A stretch of DNA of 64,000 nt from Adiantum capillus-veneris (Eukaryota; Streptophyta; Polypodiopsida; Polypodiales; Pteridaceae). Position numbers and translations under genes: made by a program. The DNA is taken from NCBI GenBank assembly GCA_014529385.2, contig CM043951.1, forward strand, positions 107,163,384 to 107,227,383, read 5' to 3'. The notes under the pieces were generated by a model. The model did no database searches and had not been told where the DNA came from. It saw only the letters and a program-made list of their open reading frames with translations. Shown here in pieces: positions 13,341-24,540 of the stretch (positions are counted from its first letter, which is position 1; each line of letters opens with the position of its first letter).

Positions 13341-13449
13341 ATCATGAATGGACAAAACAACAACAAAAAATCATAACTTAAAGTATACAAAATGCTTATG
13401 AATCATCTTCCGAAAGATCTCTACAAGAAGCGTCATCCATTCTAAGCCC

Positions 13450-14312
13450 ATGGCTCTTAAATCAATAAAGAGAGAAATAGAATTGTCGTTTGTGGATGTG
13501 TTGGCTTCATCGTCTTTGAATTCATCATCCTCTATCTCATCATCATCATCATCATGGCAATCATCCTCGCTAAGACTTGTGACCGTGGGACTTGAATCAT
13601 CGATCTCTCTCTCTCCTCTATCTCCCCCTCATCAAAGTAGCAGGTGGAAGAGGGTCAAAGATGGTCTCCACTTCATTAATGGCAAAGATGGCTCTCCCCC
13701 GAGGTATTACGGGAACTAAAAAACCAAATTTTTGGTTGGTGGATTACTGGGGTATAGATGACCTATAGAAGAGAAGCTCAAAGTGAATAACATCGGTATA
13801 ATTAATGTTACAAGAAAATAAGGATAAAGAAGGTAGTCACTCACTTGCTCACAATTGCATGGCAAAACTAAATTGTCATACCTCCCTGTGTGATGCACAC
13901 TAGAGTCCACCATGTAGAGGCCATTCTCATGCCGTCTAGACACATTTGCAAACCATTTGCACTCAAAGATGAAGGTATGAAAGGTTCTTAAATTAACCTT
14001 TAGTATCCTTTCAATAGTCCCACAATACTTGGCTTCATCACCAGTTGTACCAAAGTTTCCCATGATGCCACAATACACGGTGTTCCGACACTCGTCAATG
14101 TGGCGTGTACAAAAGTTTCGACCCTTTGACCACATAGAGTTAAAGCAATACAAAATAAGAAAATATACTTTACCAATTACAAAGATAAAATCAAGAAAAA
14201 AACTATACAATATGGTTGAAGTATATGTGTACTCTACATTTGGTACACAACCTCGTGCATACTCCCATTCTTTGTCGGTGATGTCTTCTCCACGTGTTTT
14301 TGCTTTGGTCAT
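13450..14312 (-). pseudogene. CACTA-1: DUF4216 exon and C-terminal acidic tail
   Basis: The exon at about 13830-14130 reads NTVYCGIMGNFGTTGDEAKY, CGTIERILKVN, FIFECKWFANVS, MVDSSV and NCEQVSDYL. This fits the DUF4216 pattern of plant CACTA transposases (YYG...EI..., FKCDWF, QV.Y). After an intron ending TTTTTTAG, a second piece at about 13635-13725 reads VIPRGRAIFAINEVETIFDP. An Asp/Glu-rich tail (SEDDCHDDDDDEIEDDEF) follows at about 13500-13570. Stops separate the pieces. Confidence 0.8.
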
Positions 14313-14381
14313 TCTCTCATGAATCCACTAAGCACTAATGAGATCTAGGAAACATGCAAGGTGTCTAGGCAATGGGGGTTC

Positions 14382-14627
14382 CTACCTTTCTCCATGCACT
14401 TGTTTCCATGCTTCCCTCTCCTGCAAACGCCTTGCCTTTGCCATTGTCCACAAGTCCACCCACTTGGTCATAACCTTTACATTGAGGATACAAAAGTTAT
14501 TGACCACTCGGGATAGATTCATATCCATGTTAAATAATTTTCCCTTTCCACTTGGCAAGTGTGAAGTCATCCTTGCATCCTCCTTGTCTAACCACATGCG
14601 AGACATTGAAGGATTAAATTGTGTCAA
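14382..14627 (-). pseudogene. CACTA-1: linker exon between DUF4218 and DUF4216
   Basis: An open frame reading TQFNPSMSRMWLDKEDARM and VVNNFCILNVKVMTKWVD. It occupies the position of the region that in element 2 reads FNRFCMLHNPVMQKWISQY (30639-30950), and the two are recognisably related. No catalytic role can be assigned. Confidence 0.65.
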
Positions 14628-14639
14628 ATACTCTGAGAT

Positions 14640-14930
14640 TTAAACAAATGTCTCTAGCACAATCCACCCTTTGGTCATTTATGCCTCTGGCTGGGACCGT
14701 AGCCGCACAAAATCTTTGAGAGTCTTTAAAAACCTCTCTAAAAGTAACATCCATTGTGCATGCACTACTCCACATATAGCGATCTCCCCAACCACGTGAA
14801 CCAAGAGGTGGATTTGGTTAAGAAGACCGATCGAGGAAATGCATCCTCAATGGCACACATGGTCTCCACTGCAAGTGTTTGAGTAGCAGGGATGTCATCT
14901 ATTTCAAATTTCTTGAAGCTCACAAATCTA
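14640..14930 (-). pseudogene. CACTA-1: DUF4218 region
   Basis: The frame reads IDDIPATQTLAVETMCAIED and then, after a shift, IHLLVHVVGEIAICGVVHAQ and LERFLKTLKDFVRLRSQPE followed by a stop. This is the DUF4218 signature (HLLVHLV.E....G.V..RWM...ER....LK..V.....PE) seen C-terminal to the tnp2 core. At least one frameshift and one nonsense codon are present. Confidence 0.78.
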
Positions 14931-15196
14931 CAAGAATACACTAAGTGCTAGTTGAGGTTATAGTGTACATAGAAAAGTCTTGTTGAGTGGAGTCTTGTGG
15001 TATACCTTACTAGCTCTCCAAGTTTGAAAATAGCTTCCTCGCTTTCTTGTCCCAACATATACACATACTAGTTGGAAAAATGAACTACAATGTAAAAATA
15101 GCAAACAAGAAAGTGAAAGAAAATCATACACACAAATCATATGCGCCCTAAAAAATAAACAATAGAGAGAAAGAGAGAATAGAGAGAAATACTTAC

Positions 15197-15859
15197 CTAT
15201 AGCGTCTTGTGCCAATCATGGGACTTCAACCCACACAACTGAATGCTTCCACCTTTCTTTGCTTTTGTGAAAGCTCCCTTTAGTGACGCCATGTATCCTG
15301 TTGGTGTGCAAACAGACGCAATAGTATCCTTCACTTGATCTAGCTCTTCTTTGGCTAGCATCCATGGCGCTTTAGGAAGCACAATCTTCCCATTGGGGAC
15401 TCGTCATGAAGTGGCAGAAGCGGTGAGATGTTTCAAGACCCTCAAAGCCTCCCTCGCCCCCAATGAGTCCTTTTTGCCAATAATGTGGTCCCACAAGGTG
15501 TGAGCTATATTCTTGAATATGTGCATGGGATCCAAGAGGTGTTGTATTTTTAAGTCCTTCCAATATAGAAGCCTTAAAAATATGAAATACCTTGACATAC
15601 CTTTCGATGGAGTAGTCAGGGCCGGATCATTGTTGTAGTGCTCTTCCCAAATAGTTGCCCAATCTACCATCGTGTGCTTTAGAGGCATCTTCCCATTTGT
15701 TGGAGACTTGTATTTGCTATGACCTTGGAGTAAGAAACAATGGTTGTTTGGATAGGTTACCTTATGTAAGGTATTTGGCCTCTTTGTCTCACCAATGATG
15801 ACCCACAAGTAAGACATGCATTGTGGTCCGATGTGGAAAACCATGCACACATATCCCAT
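15197..15859 (-). pseudogene. CACTA-1: C-terminal part of the tnp2 core
   Basis: A single frame runs through two adjoining open pieces with one TGA at 15404-15406 (ASATS*RVPNGKI). It contains LLYWKDLKIQHLLDPMHIFK and GKKDSLGAREALRVL, the conserved tnp2 block ending in MH-x-KN, then VLPKAPWMLAKEE and LCGLKSHDWHKTL. The last codon before the likely donor (TAG/GTAAGT) is itself a stop where LQ is expected. The paralogue in element 2 is at 31470-32074. Confidence 0.83.
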
Positions 15860-15906
15860 CGTTAGAGAGAAGCTTCAAAATAGAGAGAAGAATAAACGTA
15901 ACATAC

Positions 15907-16634
15907 CAAAAATCTCTCCAAGCCTAGGATAGTCATGCATAGTCCACATAAGGATTCCCCTCACAATGGCTTCTCTCCTTTCCTTTGGAAGTGAGACATC
16001 TACAATAGGGATGCGTCTCCATAACTCCTCCAACTCCTCAATGAGGGGCTCGAGGTAGACATCAATATTCGCCACCTTGTACTTCCCTGGTACAAGCAAG
16101 AAAGGAATTATATCGCCCTTCTTGGTTGTCTCCCATGGTGGAATATTGTAGTTGATGATCACCACATGCCAAGTGCTCCATGAAGTGGACTTGGTGCCAA
16201 AGGGATTGACACCATCGCTTGCCAACCCAAGCCTCAAGTGTCGAGGCTCTACCTGAAACTTTGGCCACTGTGTCTCTATGTGCCTCCATGCAGGTGAAAC
16301 GGTAGGGACACACATCATTCCATCATTTCAGTGGCGGTTGGCGTGCCATGTGAGAAGCTCTACGATAGACTTGCTTTTTAAACATGCATTGAATGCGAGC
16401 GATTAGTGAAAAATGTCTCAGTACCTTATGGGGTAGGTGCGCCCTGCTCACTCCAGTCTTGTAGCATGCTTCCCCACACACGGGACATGAGGTAGCATGT
16501 GCGTGCTCATTGCGATATAGTATGCAATCGTTGACACACGCGTGGATGTGCTCATACTCCATGCCAAGTGCAATGACATATGATCTAGCTTGCCGAAAAC
16601 CCGGAGGCATGTGGTGATCATTTTGCCCATTAAA
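15907..16634 (-). pseudogene. CACTA-1: N-terminal part of the tnp2 core
   Basis: After an acceptor (TTTTTTTGTTTCAG) the exon reads FNGQNDHHMPPGFRQARSYV, LGMEYEHIHACVNDCILYRN, CPVCGEACYKTG, HLPHKVLRHFSLIARIQCMF. It then continues, after a frameshift near 16320, with VSPAWRHIETQWPKFQ, RHLRLGLASDGVNPFG, VVIINYNIPPWETTKKGD and ILMWTMHDYPRLGEIFG before a GTATGT donor. These are hallmark tnp2 (PF02992) motifs, including the zinc-binding-like CPVC. Confidence 0.87.
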
Positions 16635-16726
16635 CTGAAACAAAAAAAATATTATTAATACATATGCAAGCCCACACCATGAAAAGTGAGTGCCATGTAT
16701 AAAAATCCATGGAAAGAACTTACCCA

Positions 16727-17285
16727 AGGAGTGCATCTACACTTGCATTGTTCCAACCAAATTTTGCTTGCAAGTTAAGGACTTCCAATGATGCCTAGAG
16801 CATCGAGTATTGTGTACCATCATAAAGAGGGGTTCACACACTCATCATCAATTTTTTCTCTGTTGCTGCAGTCCGTTGAGTGCAGCATGGTCTGCACCTC
16901 CTTGCACATGTTGCTTTCATGAGCCAGTAACTCATCAATTATGTCAAACATGTGCTCATCCTCAAGGTCAAAATGCTTCTGACATGTGGGAGGAGGAGCT
17001 GTCAAAGTAGAGATAGTGGGAGGGTCACCATGCGTCATGCCTTCGTCCCCAAAAGGTCTTATCACTGTCTTTTGGCCTTGCACGTCAAAGCCCACCACCG
17101 AACACGGACCAATGGGGGACCTCCTCAAGCGAGGGGTGAGCGGAACACTCATCTACCCGAGCGCTTTTTCGAGGACGCCAAAGCCCTTCGATCTCCACGT
17201 GCTCCCAAGAAATGCGCTTCAAGCGAGGGATTTCCCTTTTGCACTTGGCACAAGCGAGGGAGTTTTTCATTGAGCCATCAATCAC
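16727..17285 (-). pseudogene. CACTA-1: N-terminal region of the transposase
   Basis: Pieces read CAKCKREIP (about 17230-17250), then EDEHMFDIIDELLAHESNMC, and after a stop near 16820 LFDGTQYSML and LEVLNLQAKFGWNNASVDAL. Element 2 has the same order (EIDEMIETIMDSERL, ALYDGACVSRLKALLVLLNM, VKFGWSDTSV). Function is unknown beyond being the tnp2 N-terminus. Confidence 0.7.
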
Positions 17286-17300
17286 ATTCAGAGCCGTTCA

Positions 17301-17624
17301 AAGGGCCACATTCATCCCAATCGTCCTGCACACACACGAAAGAGAGACATTATAATTCAAAATTTTATTTTTAACCATATGTGCCCTAAAAAATAAACAG
17401 CTAACTAGTGGATTAAGTACCAACTATATTTTCAATAGAACAAGAGAGAGAAATGACTAAAAATATATATAAACATAAAGTACAATGAGTATTGAAATTT
17501 ATTAAAAATAATGTGTGCTCTATAATAGTACGGAGACAAGATGGCTAAATTTTCAATGGCAAATGATATAAAATGATTTTTTTAATATAAAAAATCTCCA
17601 AAATTAATAGAAATAAACATGTAC
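17301..17624. other. AT-rich flank, no gene
   Basis: AT-rich spacer between CACTA element 1 and the gypsy element. No clear CACTA terminus was seen. Confidence 0.5.
17620..17624 (+). repeat. Target site duplication (left), TGTAC
   Basis: Identical to 26171-26175, directly outside both LTRs. Confidence 0.9.
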
Positions 17625-18478
17625 TATCATAAAATAAAAAATATAACTTTACCAAATGATTTTCTCATATTAAAATGATCACTTAATATGGAAAGATAAA
17701 AGGTGAATAAGAATTAAGATATATATGTGTGCTTCTAGACCTATCTCAATAGGGGACCAAAAGGAGAAATGGTTACATCTCAATAGGGGTCCAAAAGGAG
17801 ACGGTCTACCAAAGAGCAATGTGCAATAAGTGCTTCTAGATTTAACTCAGCAAGGGACCAAGAGGAGGAATGGTCACATCTCAAAAGGGGTCCAAACGGA
17901 GATAGTCTATCAAAGAGTAACGTGCATCTAATGGAGCTTAAAAGACCTTAGAGTTAGCTACATTAAAGACCTCCAAAAGTTAGTGTTAAGAAGTCCTTTT
18001 ACCTTACACAAGGTAGGGCTAACCTTGAGGTGGGAATCCTACCCAAGCATGAGATGCTAAGATGCTTAAAGTGGTTGTGGAAACCTTGCCCAAAGCTTGA
18101 GGTGATTTTTTATGCTTAAATAACTAAGGTTTTTGAAATGTTAAATTCAAAGATAAATTCTCAAGAGGTATGAACTTATATGCTTGATTGACTAAGGCTT
18201 GAAGTATTCGATTCAAGACAAATGACTTAAGAAGCATAAGAGACACATGCTTGCTTAATTGATTAAGAAGTATTACATTCAACCAAATGACTTAATAAGC
18301 ATAAAACACACATGTTCAAATGATCCTCCACATGTAGCCCTCATGGTGTGCGTGAATGCTATTGGATAGATTTTAAAGAGGTCCAATGGGAATTTAGATA
18401 CATAAAAATAAATAATTAAGTTCTTACTCTCAAAGAGAAAAACGAGGACACATGTCCAATGAAATCATAAAATAATAC

Positions 18479-18509
<31 letters not shown>

Positions 18510-19304
18510 GGGGAGGTGTGGACCAAGCATGAGAGGGAGGTATACTGTCCCACACACACACACACACATTCTCTCATTGTGTGGAGGTATACTGTCCCAC
18601 ACACACACACACATTCTCTTATTGTGTGGAGTCCAAAATGCAAGAGCTCCATCTCCTTCTCCAATTTTGTTGAGAAGTGGAGAGCCTACACCAACAATCT
18701 TGGCTATGGAATGCAAATCCAACCAAGAACCATGCTTCAATGCTTAAGCTTGCTATCTTCTTCATCTTCATTAATATGCTATTATGCTATGCTAATCAAG
18801 AAGAGTGATGATAAGTGAGGGAGTATTTATTTCTCTTATGGAATGTTTCTTCTTCCTCTTCCCTACGCTCATTTCCCACTAGCTCTCTCCACCTTCTAAG
18901 GTGTTTGGGGCCTTGGGACTGAGGCTTGGGATAGTTAATACTTTTTACAAAGTTATGTTAAGCTCGTGATGCATGAAGCTTTCCATCTTCATAGCATCAC
19001 CAAGGTCATAAGGAACACAAAGATTGTATTGTAACAAAGTCTCTCTTGATGGGAGAATCTATAATACAAACGCCTTTTGGAGGGGAGACCAGCTTCAAGT
19101 AAATCCGGTCTCAACTATTGTTATGTTCTCTAATACTCTCTCTCTTGGAAAAGTATTGTTTATGCCAAGTTAATTAAGTGCTATGTTCATGTTGCTACCA
19201 TCAATCAAGTTCACCCTCTATGTCTCAAAGTAATCTCACAAAAATGCTCACTCTAATTCTCTTAATTCCACTATTCTCAAAGTTCATAGGCCATTTCCAT
19301 TACA
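17625..19304 (+). repeat. 5' LTR of gypsy chromovirus 1 (1680 bp)
   Basis: Starts TATCATAAAATA, where the partner LTR starts TGTCATAAAATA (first G mutated), and ends TTCCATTACA. It is collinear with 24541-26170. The extra length is largely explained by a tandem duplication at about 18539-18637 (GGTATACTGTCCCACACACA...TTGTGTGGAG, twice here, once in the 3' LTR). It also holds a (GA)n at 18480-18512. Confidence 0.95.
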
Positions 19305-19317
19305 TTGGTATCAGAGC
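19305..19317 (+). promoter_or_regulatory. Primer-binding site (initiator Met-tRNA type)
   Basis: TTGGTATCAGAGC follows the LTR end directly. TGGTATCAGAGC is the classic plant LTR-retroelement site complementary to the 3' end of initiator methionine tRNA. Confidence 0.93.
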
Positions 19318-19665
19318 ATTTGGTTTTTCTTTTCTTAATTGCTTAAGAAGAGAGGTCCTTAAGTAGCCTATTAATGGTTGATTTTGTTGATTATATTAGG
19401 GTAATTGGGATTGGGATCTATTATCAATTTTGTTGACCCACTATGTGGGATATGGTGCACAGCTGGGGAGCTTTGGTTTTAATAATGGGGTCCATTTAGA
19501 CTGGCATACAGCTTTATCATTATTGAGCCATAAGGAGTCCGAAAGGAGCTACCCCTCGACAATTCTGCTATGTTAGACCCCACTATTAATCTATTCAAGC
19601 CATGAGTGTACATACTTAAGAGCTTATTTTCAAAGGCTAAGAGGAGTAGCAACTAAGGTTTTGAA

Positions 19666-21030
19666 TTGCCAAACGATACACTAAGTAAACACATGAGTAC
19701 AATTAGCATGGCTGACAATAACCAAGAGAGTAGAATGAACCTTGGTAACTTTGATTTTGCACATGAAGGTGCTAATGATGATTCCCCCATGTTTATCAAT
19801 TATCTTGTTACTAGGTTGCATCAAGCTATGGGCAACCCTACTTTGCAAGCCAAAGTTACTCAACAACTTCGTGCTTATGGGATTTTCCTTCCTCTCCAAG
19901 AGGAGAGAGATCTTAGGAAGCCTCTTGATGAGACCCCCAAAAGAAGACTCTCTCCCATATGAGAGGAGGAATTCAAAGAACAAGAAAGTAATGAATCCCT
20001 AAGTTCCTCTGAAGATGTGGCTCCACGAAGACGGCGGTTTAGACAATCGCCAACTCCTCCCATGAGAAAACGGTCAATCCATAGTCCTTCTCCTCGTCAC
20101 TCCGAAAGGGAAGAGAGGAAAAAAAGGAAGAAAAGGCAAGAAGAGGTCACCCTCTTCTCCTTCTTCTTCACCTTCCTCCTCTTCCAACGAAAGAAATAGT
20201 TATTCTGTTAGGAATACAAGAGGAGAGGACATCGCAAAACTTACCCAGCATGGCGAAGGTCCCAAAAGCTCAAAAAAATTCAAAGAGGGAGAAAAGAGTA
20301 TCTCTTTTCTCACCTATGATGGCACCTTTGGTGCCACAGACAAAGTATTGGCCTTCATCCAACAATTTGATGTGGCCTTTGGAGACGAGGGCTTGACAAA
20401 GTCCTCCAAGCTACACCATGTAGCTATGCACTTCCAAAAATCTCCTCGTCAATGGTGGGCTAGCCTTCGTGGCAATGGCGAGGCCCCAAAGGCAATGAAA
20501 ACTCTATGAGGTTCCATCATGAAGCAATCCTTTACAAGTGATGCAAAGGACAAAGTGCTTATCGAATGGCGGAGCTTGAAACTGCTCTTCAATGAGTCTA
20601 TCCACAAATATGTAGACAAGTTTTGGGATTTACATCTCAAAGCTACAGTCTTTCAAAGGATAGACTTCGTCAAACAAAAGCAACAATTTTGTGTGGTATT
20701 ACCTGAAGAAATGGCCGAGTATGTCAACTCACAACGGCCTAGCACTATGGCCAAAGTTATCCACCACACTATGGTTGCTTCAAGGGTCAATTTCCAACAA
20801 GGGGCGAGAAGAATCAAGCCCATGGAAAACAAGGATCGGAAAGAAGCTAAAGGGAAGAGCAATGCTCAAAACTCTTCCCAAGGCAACACAAACACCAACA
20901 ACAACAAAGCCAAGGAGAAAGGAGTTTACAAAGGTAAAAATAAGCTCTCTCCCAAAGAATTAGAGGCCTTTTGTATAAAGACCATAAATGCCTTAAGTGT
21001 GGGGAGCAAGGACATGGTTATCGTTCTTGC
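19666..21030 (+). pseudogene. gypsy-1 gag with CCHC zinc knuckle
   Basis: The capsid/nucleocapsid precursor in several frames. N-terminal piece: ADNNQESRMNLGNFDFAHEG; then an Arg/Ser-rich stretch (20017-20150); then a retrotransposon gag core (FLTYDGTFGATDKVLAFIQQ, LHHVAMHFQKSPRQWWASL) with a TGA before GSIMKQSF where Trp is likely; then KYVDKFWDLHLKATVF. The nucleocapsid zinc knuckle CLKCGEQGHGYRSC lies at 20989-21030 in another frame. At least two frameshifts are present. It would assemble virus-like particles if intact. Confidence 0.87.
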
Positions 21031-21139
21031 CCCAAAAGAAATGTTTGCAATGACACTCCTAGAGCTTCCATGGTTGAAGCTCCAAAAGAGGATACTCATT
21101 GCAAAAGCTCATTCCTCTCCTATGCTTGGGAGAAAGTAA

Positions 21140-21310
21140 GGGAGCATGATGCCTTCATCTTGTTTGACCATGACTCTACTCACAACTTCATCTTGTTTGA
21201 CCATGACTCTACTCACAACTTCATATCAATGGAGTTGACCATCAAGTTGGGCATTCAAGCTTTTGAGATGGGAGATATTGTAATTGTTAATACAGCTTTC
21301 AAGGGATAGC
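21140..21310 (+). pseudogene. gypsy-1 aspartic protease with duplicated, mutated active site
   Basis: The segment FILFDHDSTHNFI occurs twice in tandem because of a 33-bp in-frame duplication (21153-21185 and 21186-21218). The second copy continues SMELTIKLGIQAFEMGDI. The usual D-S-G-S-T-H-N-F active site has become D-H-D-S-T-H-N-F in both copies, so the catalytic triad motif is lost. Confidence 0.8.
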
Positions 21311-21729
21311 AAGCCTCCGTTACTCCCTTGATTGGGAAGTTGAGGCTTCATGTCCAAAGCTACGTCAACAAAGAAGTTCTTTTTTTTAATCTCTCCTCTC
21401 CAACATGAGGATGTTATCCTAGGGGCACCATGGTTCAATCACATGGCTGCCAACATGAAGTTGCTTTTGATAAGTCAATAAAAAGCTCTATTTTTGCGTA
21501 AAGGATTTTTGTTAGAGAATTTGTAAATGATTCTAATGTTTTCACAAGTAGCAATAAAGGGAATCAAGAGGAATTAGAGTTGTCTAATTTTGTAATTTTT
21601 AAATGGATTCTAAGATGTTTGCATTGATGACATCCCTAGTGAGCTACCTCCAAAACGAGGGATGATGACCATGCAATAGAGCTTCTACTAGGAAGCTCAC
21701 CGCCTAATAAACCTCCTTATTGAGTTTCA

Positions 21730-22670
21730 CAAGCTCAACAAGAGGAGATCATGAAGCAATTGCATGAATTGGTGGAAAAAGGGATGGTGAGGCCTAGCTC
21801 CTCTCTATTATGTTCACCAGTACTTTTAGTGCAAAAGAAAGATGACACATATCACGTGTGTCAACTTTAGAGCATTAAATACGATCACTGAAAAATGCTC
21901 CAATTGCATTCAAACTTACGATGGACAAAAATCTTCAGGCCACTCAAATTCTCTTGAGGAGTACAAGCGACACCTCCAGGTAATCTTTCAAGTTGTGAGC
22001 GATAATAAGCTTTTCATTAATCAAAAGAAAAGTGAAATTCTCCTACAAGAGATTCAATATTTAGGTCACATTATCTCTCAAGATGGTATATGTATGAATC
22101 CATCAAAGTTAGAGGTAATAAAAGCATGGCCTAATCCAGGGAATCTACATGAGCTAAAAAGCTTTATTGGTATGTGTGCATACGATAGACGCTTCATAGC
22201 AAAATTTAATCAAATAGCAGGACCATTACATGACTTAACAAAGAAGAATTTTAAGTATTCATTGACTTCTAAGGAGAAAATGCTTTTGATAAGCTCAACC
22301 TCTCAACTAGTCATCATGCTTCCGGATCTCTCAAATCCATTTGAGGTCCAATATGATGCTAGTGGTGATTGCCTTGGAGCAGTTTTGCTTCAAGAAGGGC
22401 ATGCCATAGCATATGAGAGCCGAAGGCTCAATGTCGATGAACGGGTCTTGGGCATATACAAAAAAGAGCTTTCACATGGAAGCACTATCTCTTGGGGGCT
22501 TCATTCATCCTATGAATGGATCACAAAGCCTCAAAAAATTCATGACGCAAACCAAGCTCTCCGACAAACAAATGAGGTGGGCAAATTTTCTTTTGCAATT
22601 TAAATTTTATATTGCTTACCTTGCTGGCAAGCACAATCAAGTGGTGATCGATGCACTTTCACAACGGCCA
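21730..22670 (+). pseudogene. gypsy-1 reverse transcriptase (core deleted) and RNase H
   Basis: The RT N-terminus (MKQLHELVEKGMVRP, VNFRALNTIT) jumps at about 21930 directly to NSLEEYKRHLQVIFQVV. The palm segment with the F/Y-x-D-D motif is therefore missing, a deletion of roughly 100 codons. The RT connection (QYLGHIISQDGI, ELKSFIGMCAYDRRF) and a Ty3-type RNase H (VQYDASGDCLGAVLLQEGHA, IAYESRRL) follow. After a frameshift near 22600 it reads FKFYIAYLAGKHNQVVIDAL. It cannot support reverse transcription. Confidence 0.88.
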
Positions 22671-22749
22671 AGGGTAAATGTGGTGCCTTTAGCAACTCAC
22701 AATGATCTATCTTTTATGATAGATGAGTATGTTATTGACCAAGACTTTA

Positions 22750-23600
22750 AGTAGTTAATTACAGCCTTTGCACTAGGGAAGAAAAAAAAGAACAATTCAC
22801 CTTGGAGGATAGTTATCTTCCAAACAACAATAGGCTATGTGTTACTCACCAATATACTAAGAAAGTCATGTATAAAACCCATGCTTCTCCTTACGCGGGG
22901 CAAAGAGGGATTCCATAATCTACTCTTCAAGAGTAGAAATGTATTTCTGTTGGTCTACCATGAAAAGTAAACATACAAGAGTATGTTTCAAAATGCGTGG
23001 TATACAAAAAATTGAAATTTTATCGAGGGAAGCAAATTGGATTGTTTCAATCGACAGGCTTAGCAAGAAAACACACTCTATGCCTGTCAAAAAAAGACTA
23101 TTAAGGCACGTCAAACGGTAACCCTCTCTAGATCTCAAATTTTCAAGTATCATGGCTTGCCAACATCCATAGTGTCAGACAAAGATCCTAAAATGACCAG
23201 TAATTTCTAGAAGGGCCTCTTTCAAAATCTAGGAAGTAGATTAAATTTCTCTTTCGGCCTATCATCCACAAACAGATGACCAAAGTGAAATAACTAATCT
23301 AATGATTCTTGAATCTACTAAAAGTTTATGTCATGGAAGTAGATCAATGTTCTTAATGAGAGAAGTACCTACCTCTTATAGAGTATGCGTACAATGACAT
23401 TGTACATACTTCTATGGGGAAAGCACCTTTCGAGGTTAAAGTGGGAAGATCCAAAAGTCCCTTACTACTTAAAGTATATGGGAAGATCTTCGTTGCTGAT
23501 GAATACAACTGAGAGTCACAAGAATCTTTTCCAAAGATTAAAAAGGTTATATCCATCTCATAGCTAAGGCAAAAAGGGTCGTTGCTAATAAGCACAAAAG
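22750..23600 (+). pseudogene. gypsy-1 integrase remnant
   Basis: Heavily degraded. THASPYAGQRGIP marks the H2C2 zinc finger. HGLPTSIVSDKDPKM and GLFQNLGSRLNFSF mark the core domain, which reads G.P..IVSDRD.KF..FW..L....G..L..S in active elements. Multiple stops and shifts are present. Confidence 0.75.
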
Positions 23601-23754
23601 AGCCTTAGCCTTTAAAGAAAATGATTGGGTCTTGCTAAAAGTTTCTCAAGGCTCATCTAGGGCATACTACGGGCAAGATTCCTATGGGCCGACAAGAGTA
23701 TTATGCTAAACTAGCAAAAAGATACTATGGTCCTTTTTAAATTCTTAAGCCAAT

Positions 23755-24065
23755 CAATGAGATGGCATATCAATTAAATTTTCCCAACCATTGGCTCATT
23801 CACAATGTTAACCATGTGAGCCTACTCAAGCCTTACAAAGGAGAGCCACAAAAAGAACCAATAATGGCGGACCCTCTAGAGATCGAAGATCAAGAAGAAG
23901 TGTTGCAGCCCAAATCAATTCTTCGACACACGAAGACAAGGTACTAAGAAACGGTAAGATTATCCAATGATGTCTTGTTAAGTTTAAGAATTATCATTTT
24001 AAAGATGCTAGATGGATGCAAGGAACCTAGCTTAAGGATAATATGAACCTTGTCAATGCTTACAA
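23755..24065 (+). pseudogene. gypsy-1 integrase C-terminus with chromodomain
   Basis: The frame reads YQLNFPNHWLIHNVNHVSLL, KPYKGEP and EEVLQPKSILRHTKTRY, followed after stops and a shift by FKNYHFKDARWM-like text. This order (..HPVFHVSLLK..., then PE.IL......FLVKW....A.W) identifies the chromodomain tail of a chromovirus integrase, which in active relatives directs integration to particular chromatin. Confidence 0.8.
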
Positions 24066-24200
24066 TGCTACACTAGAGTAAGCAAATGAAAATGCATTTT
24101 AAAGATGCTAGATGGATGCAAGGAACCTAGCTTAAGGATAATATGAACCTTGTCAATGCTTACAATGCTACACTAGAGTAAGCAAATGAAAATGCATTTT
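24001..24200 (+). repeat. Exact 100-bp tandem duplication in the chromodomain 3' end
   Basis: 24001-24100 and 24101-24200 appear identical (each starting AAAGATGCTAGATGGATGCA). This makes it a much younger event than the surrounding decay, or an assembly artefact. Confidence 0.95.
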
Positions 24201-24540
24201 AAGTGAACAATGTTTTTGTCTTATGAGACTCGTTCTCTTTCTTTTATTGTGCACAAAATTTAAAACGTATGCATGTTTAGGATCATGTTTGTGGTGACGA
24301 CGTCCCCCAAACACCAACTAGAACTTGTCACTCTACTTTGGAAGTATGATATGGACTAAAGAGCAAACATGCTTGCGGCAGCTAAGTCTCCCGAGCACCA
24401 AATGGATTAGTCATCCATACTGGAATGATGTCAAAGTGTAAAAAGGGATCCTCTACCCACTAAGAAACGTGGACTAATGACTAGGCTTTATCTTCTCTAC
24501 CTCATAGTCGAGGACGACTATGATTTCAAGAGAAACGTAA

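Larger units (their letters stand above)
13420..17300 (-). mobile_element. Degenerate CACTA (En/Spm) element 1, tnp2-type transposase
   Basis: A multi-exon plant CACTA transposase read on the minus strand. In order: acidic N-terminal region, tnp2 core (LGMEYEHIHACVNDC, LGLASDGVNPFG), the LDPMHIFKNIAHTLWDHI block, a DUF4218-like block, a DUF4216-like block and an acidic tail. GT-AG-like exon borders are visible, but several nonsense and frameshift lesions make it inactive. The terminal CACTA repeats were not found, so the outer borders are unknown. Confidence 0.88.

Noticed and set aside
17301-17624. CACTA terminus right of element 1 (AACTAGTGG near 17405)
   Set aside because: It only shares TAGTG with the expected inverted terminus, with no subterminal repeats or target duplication.
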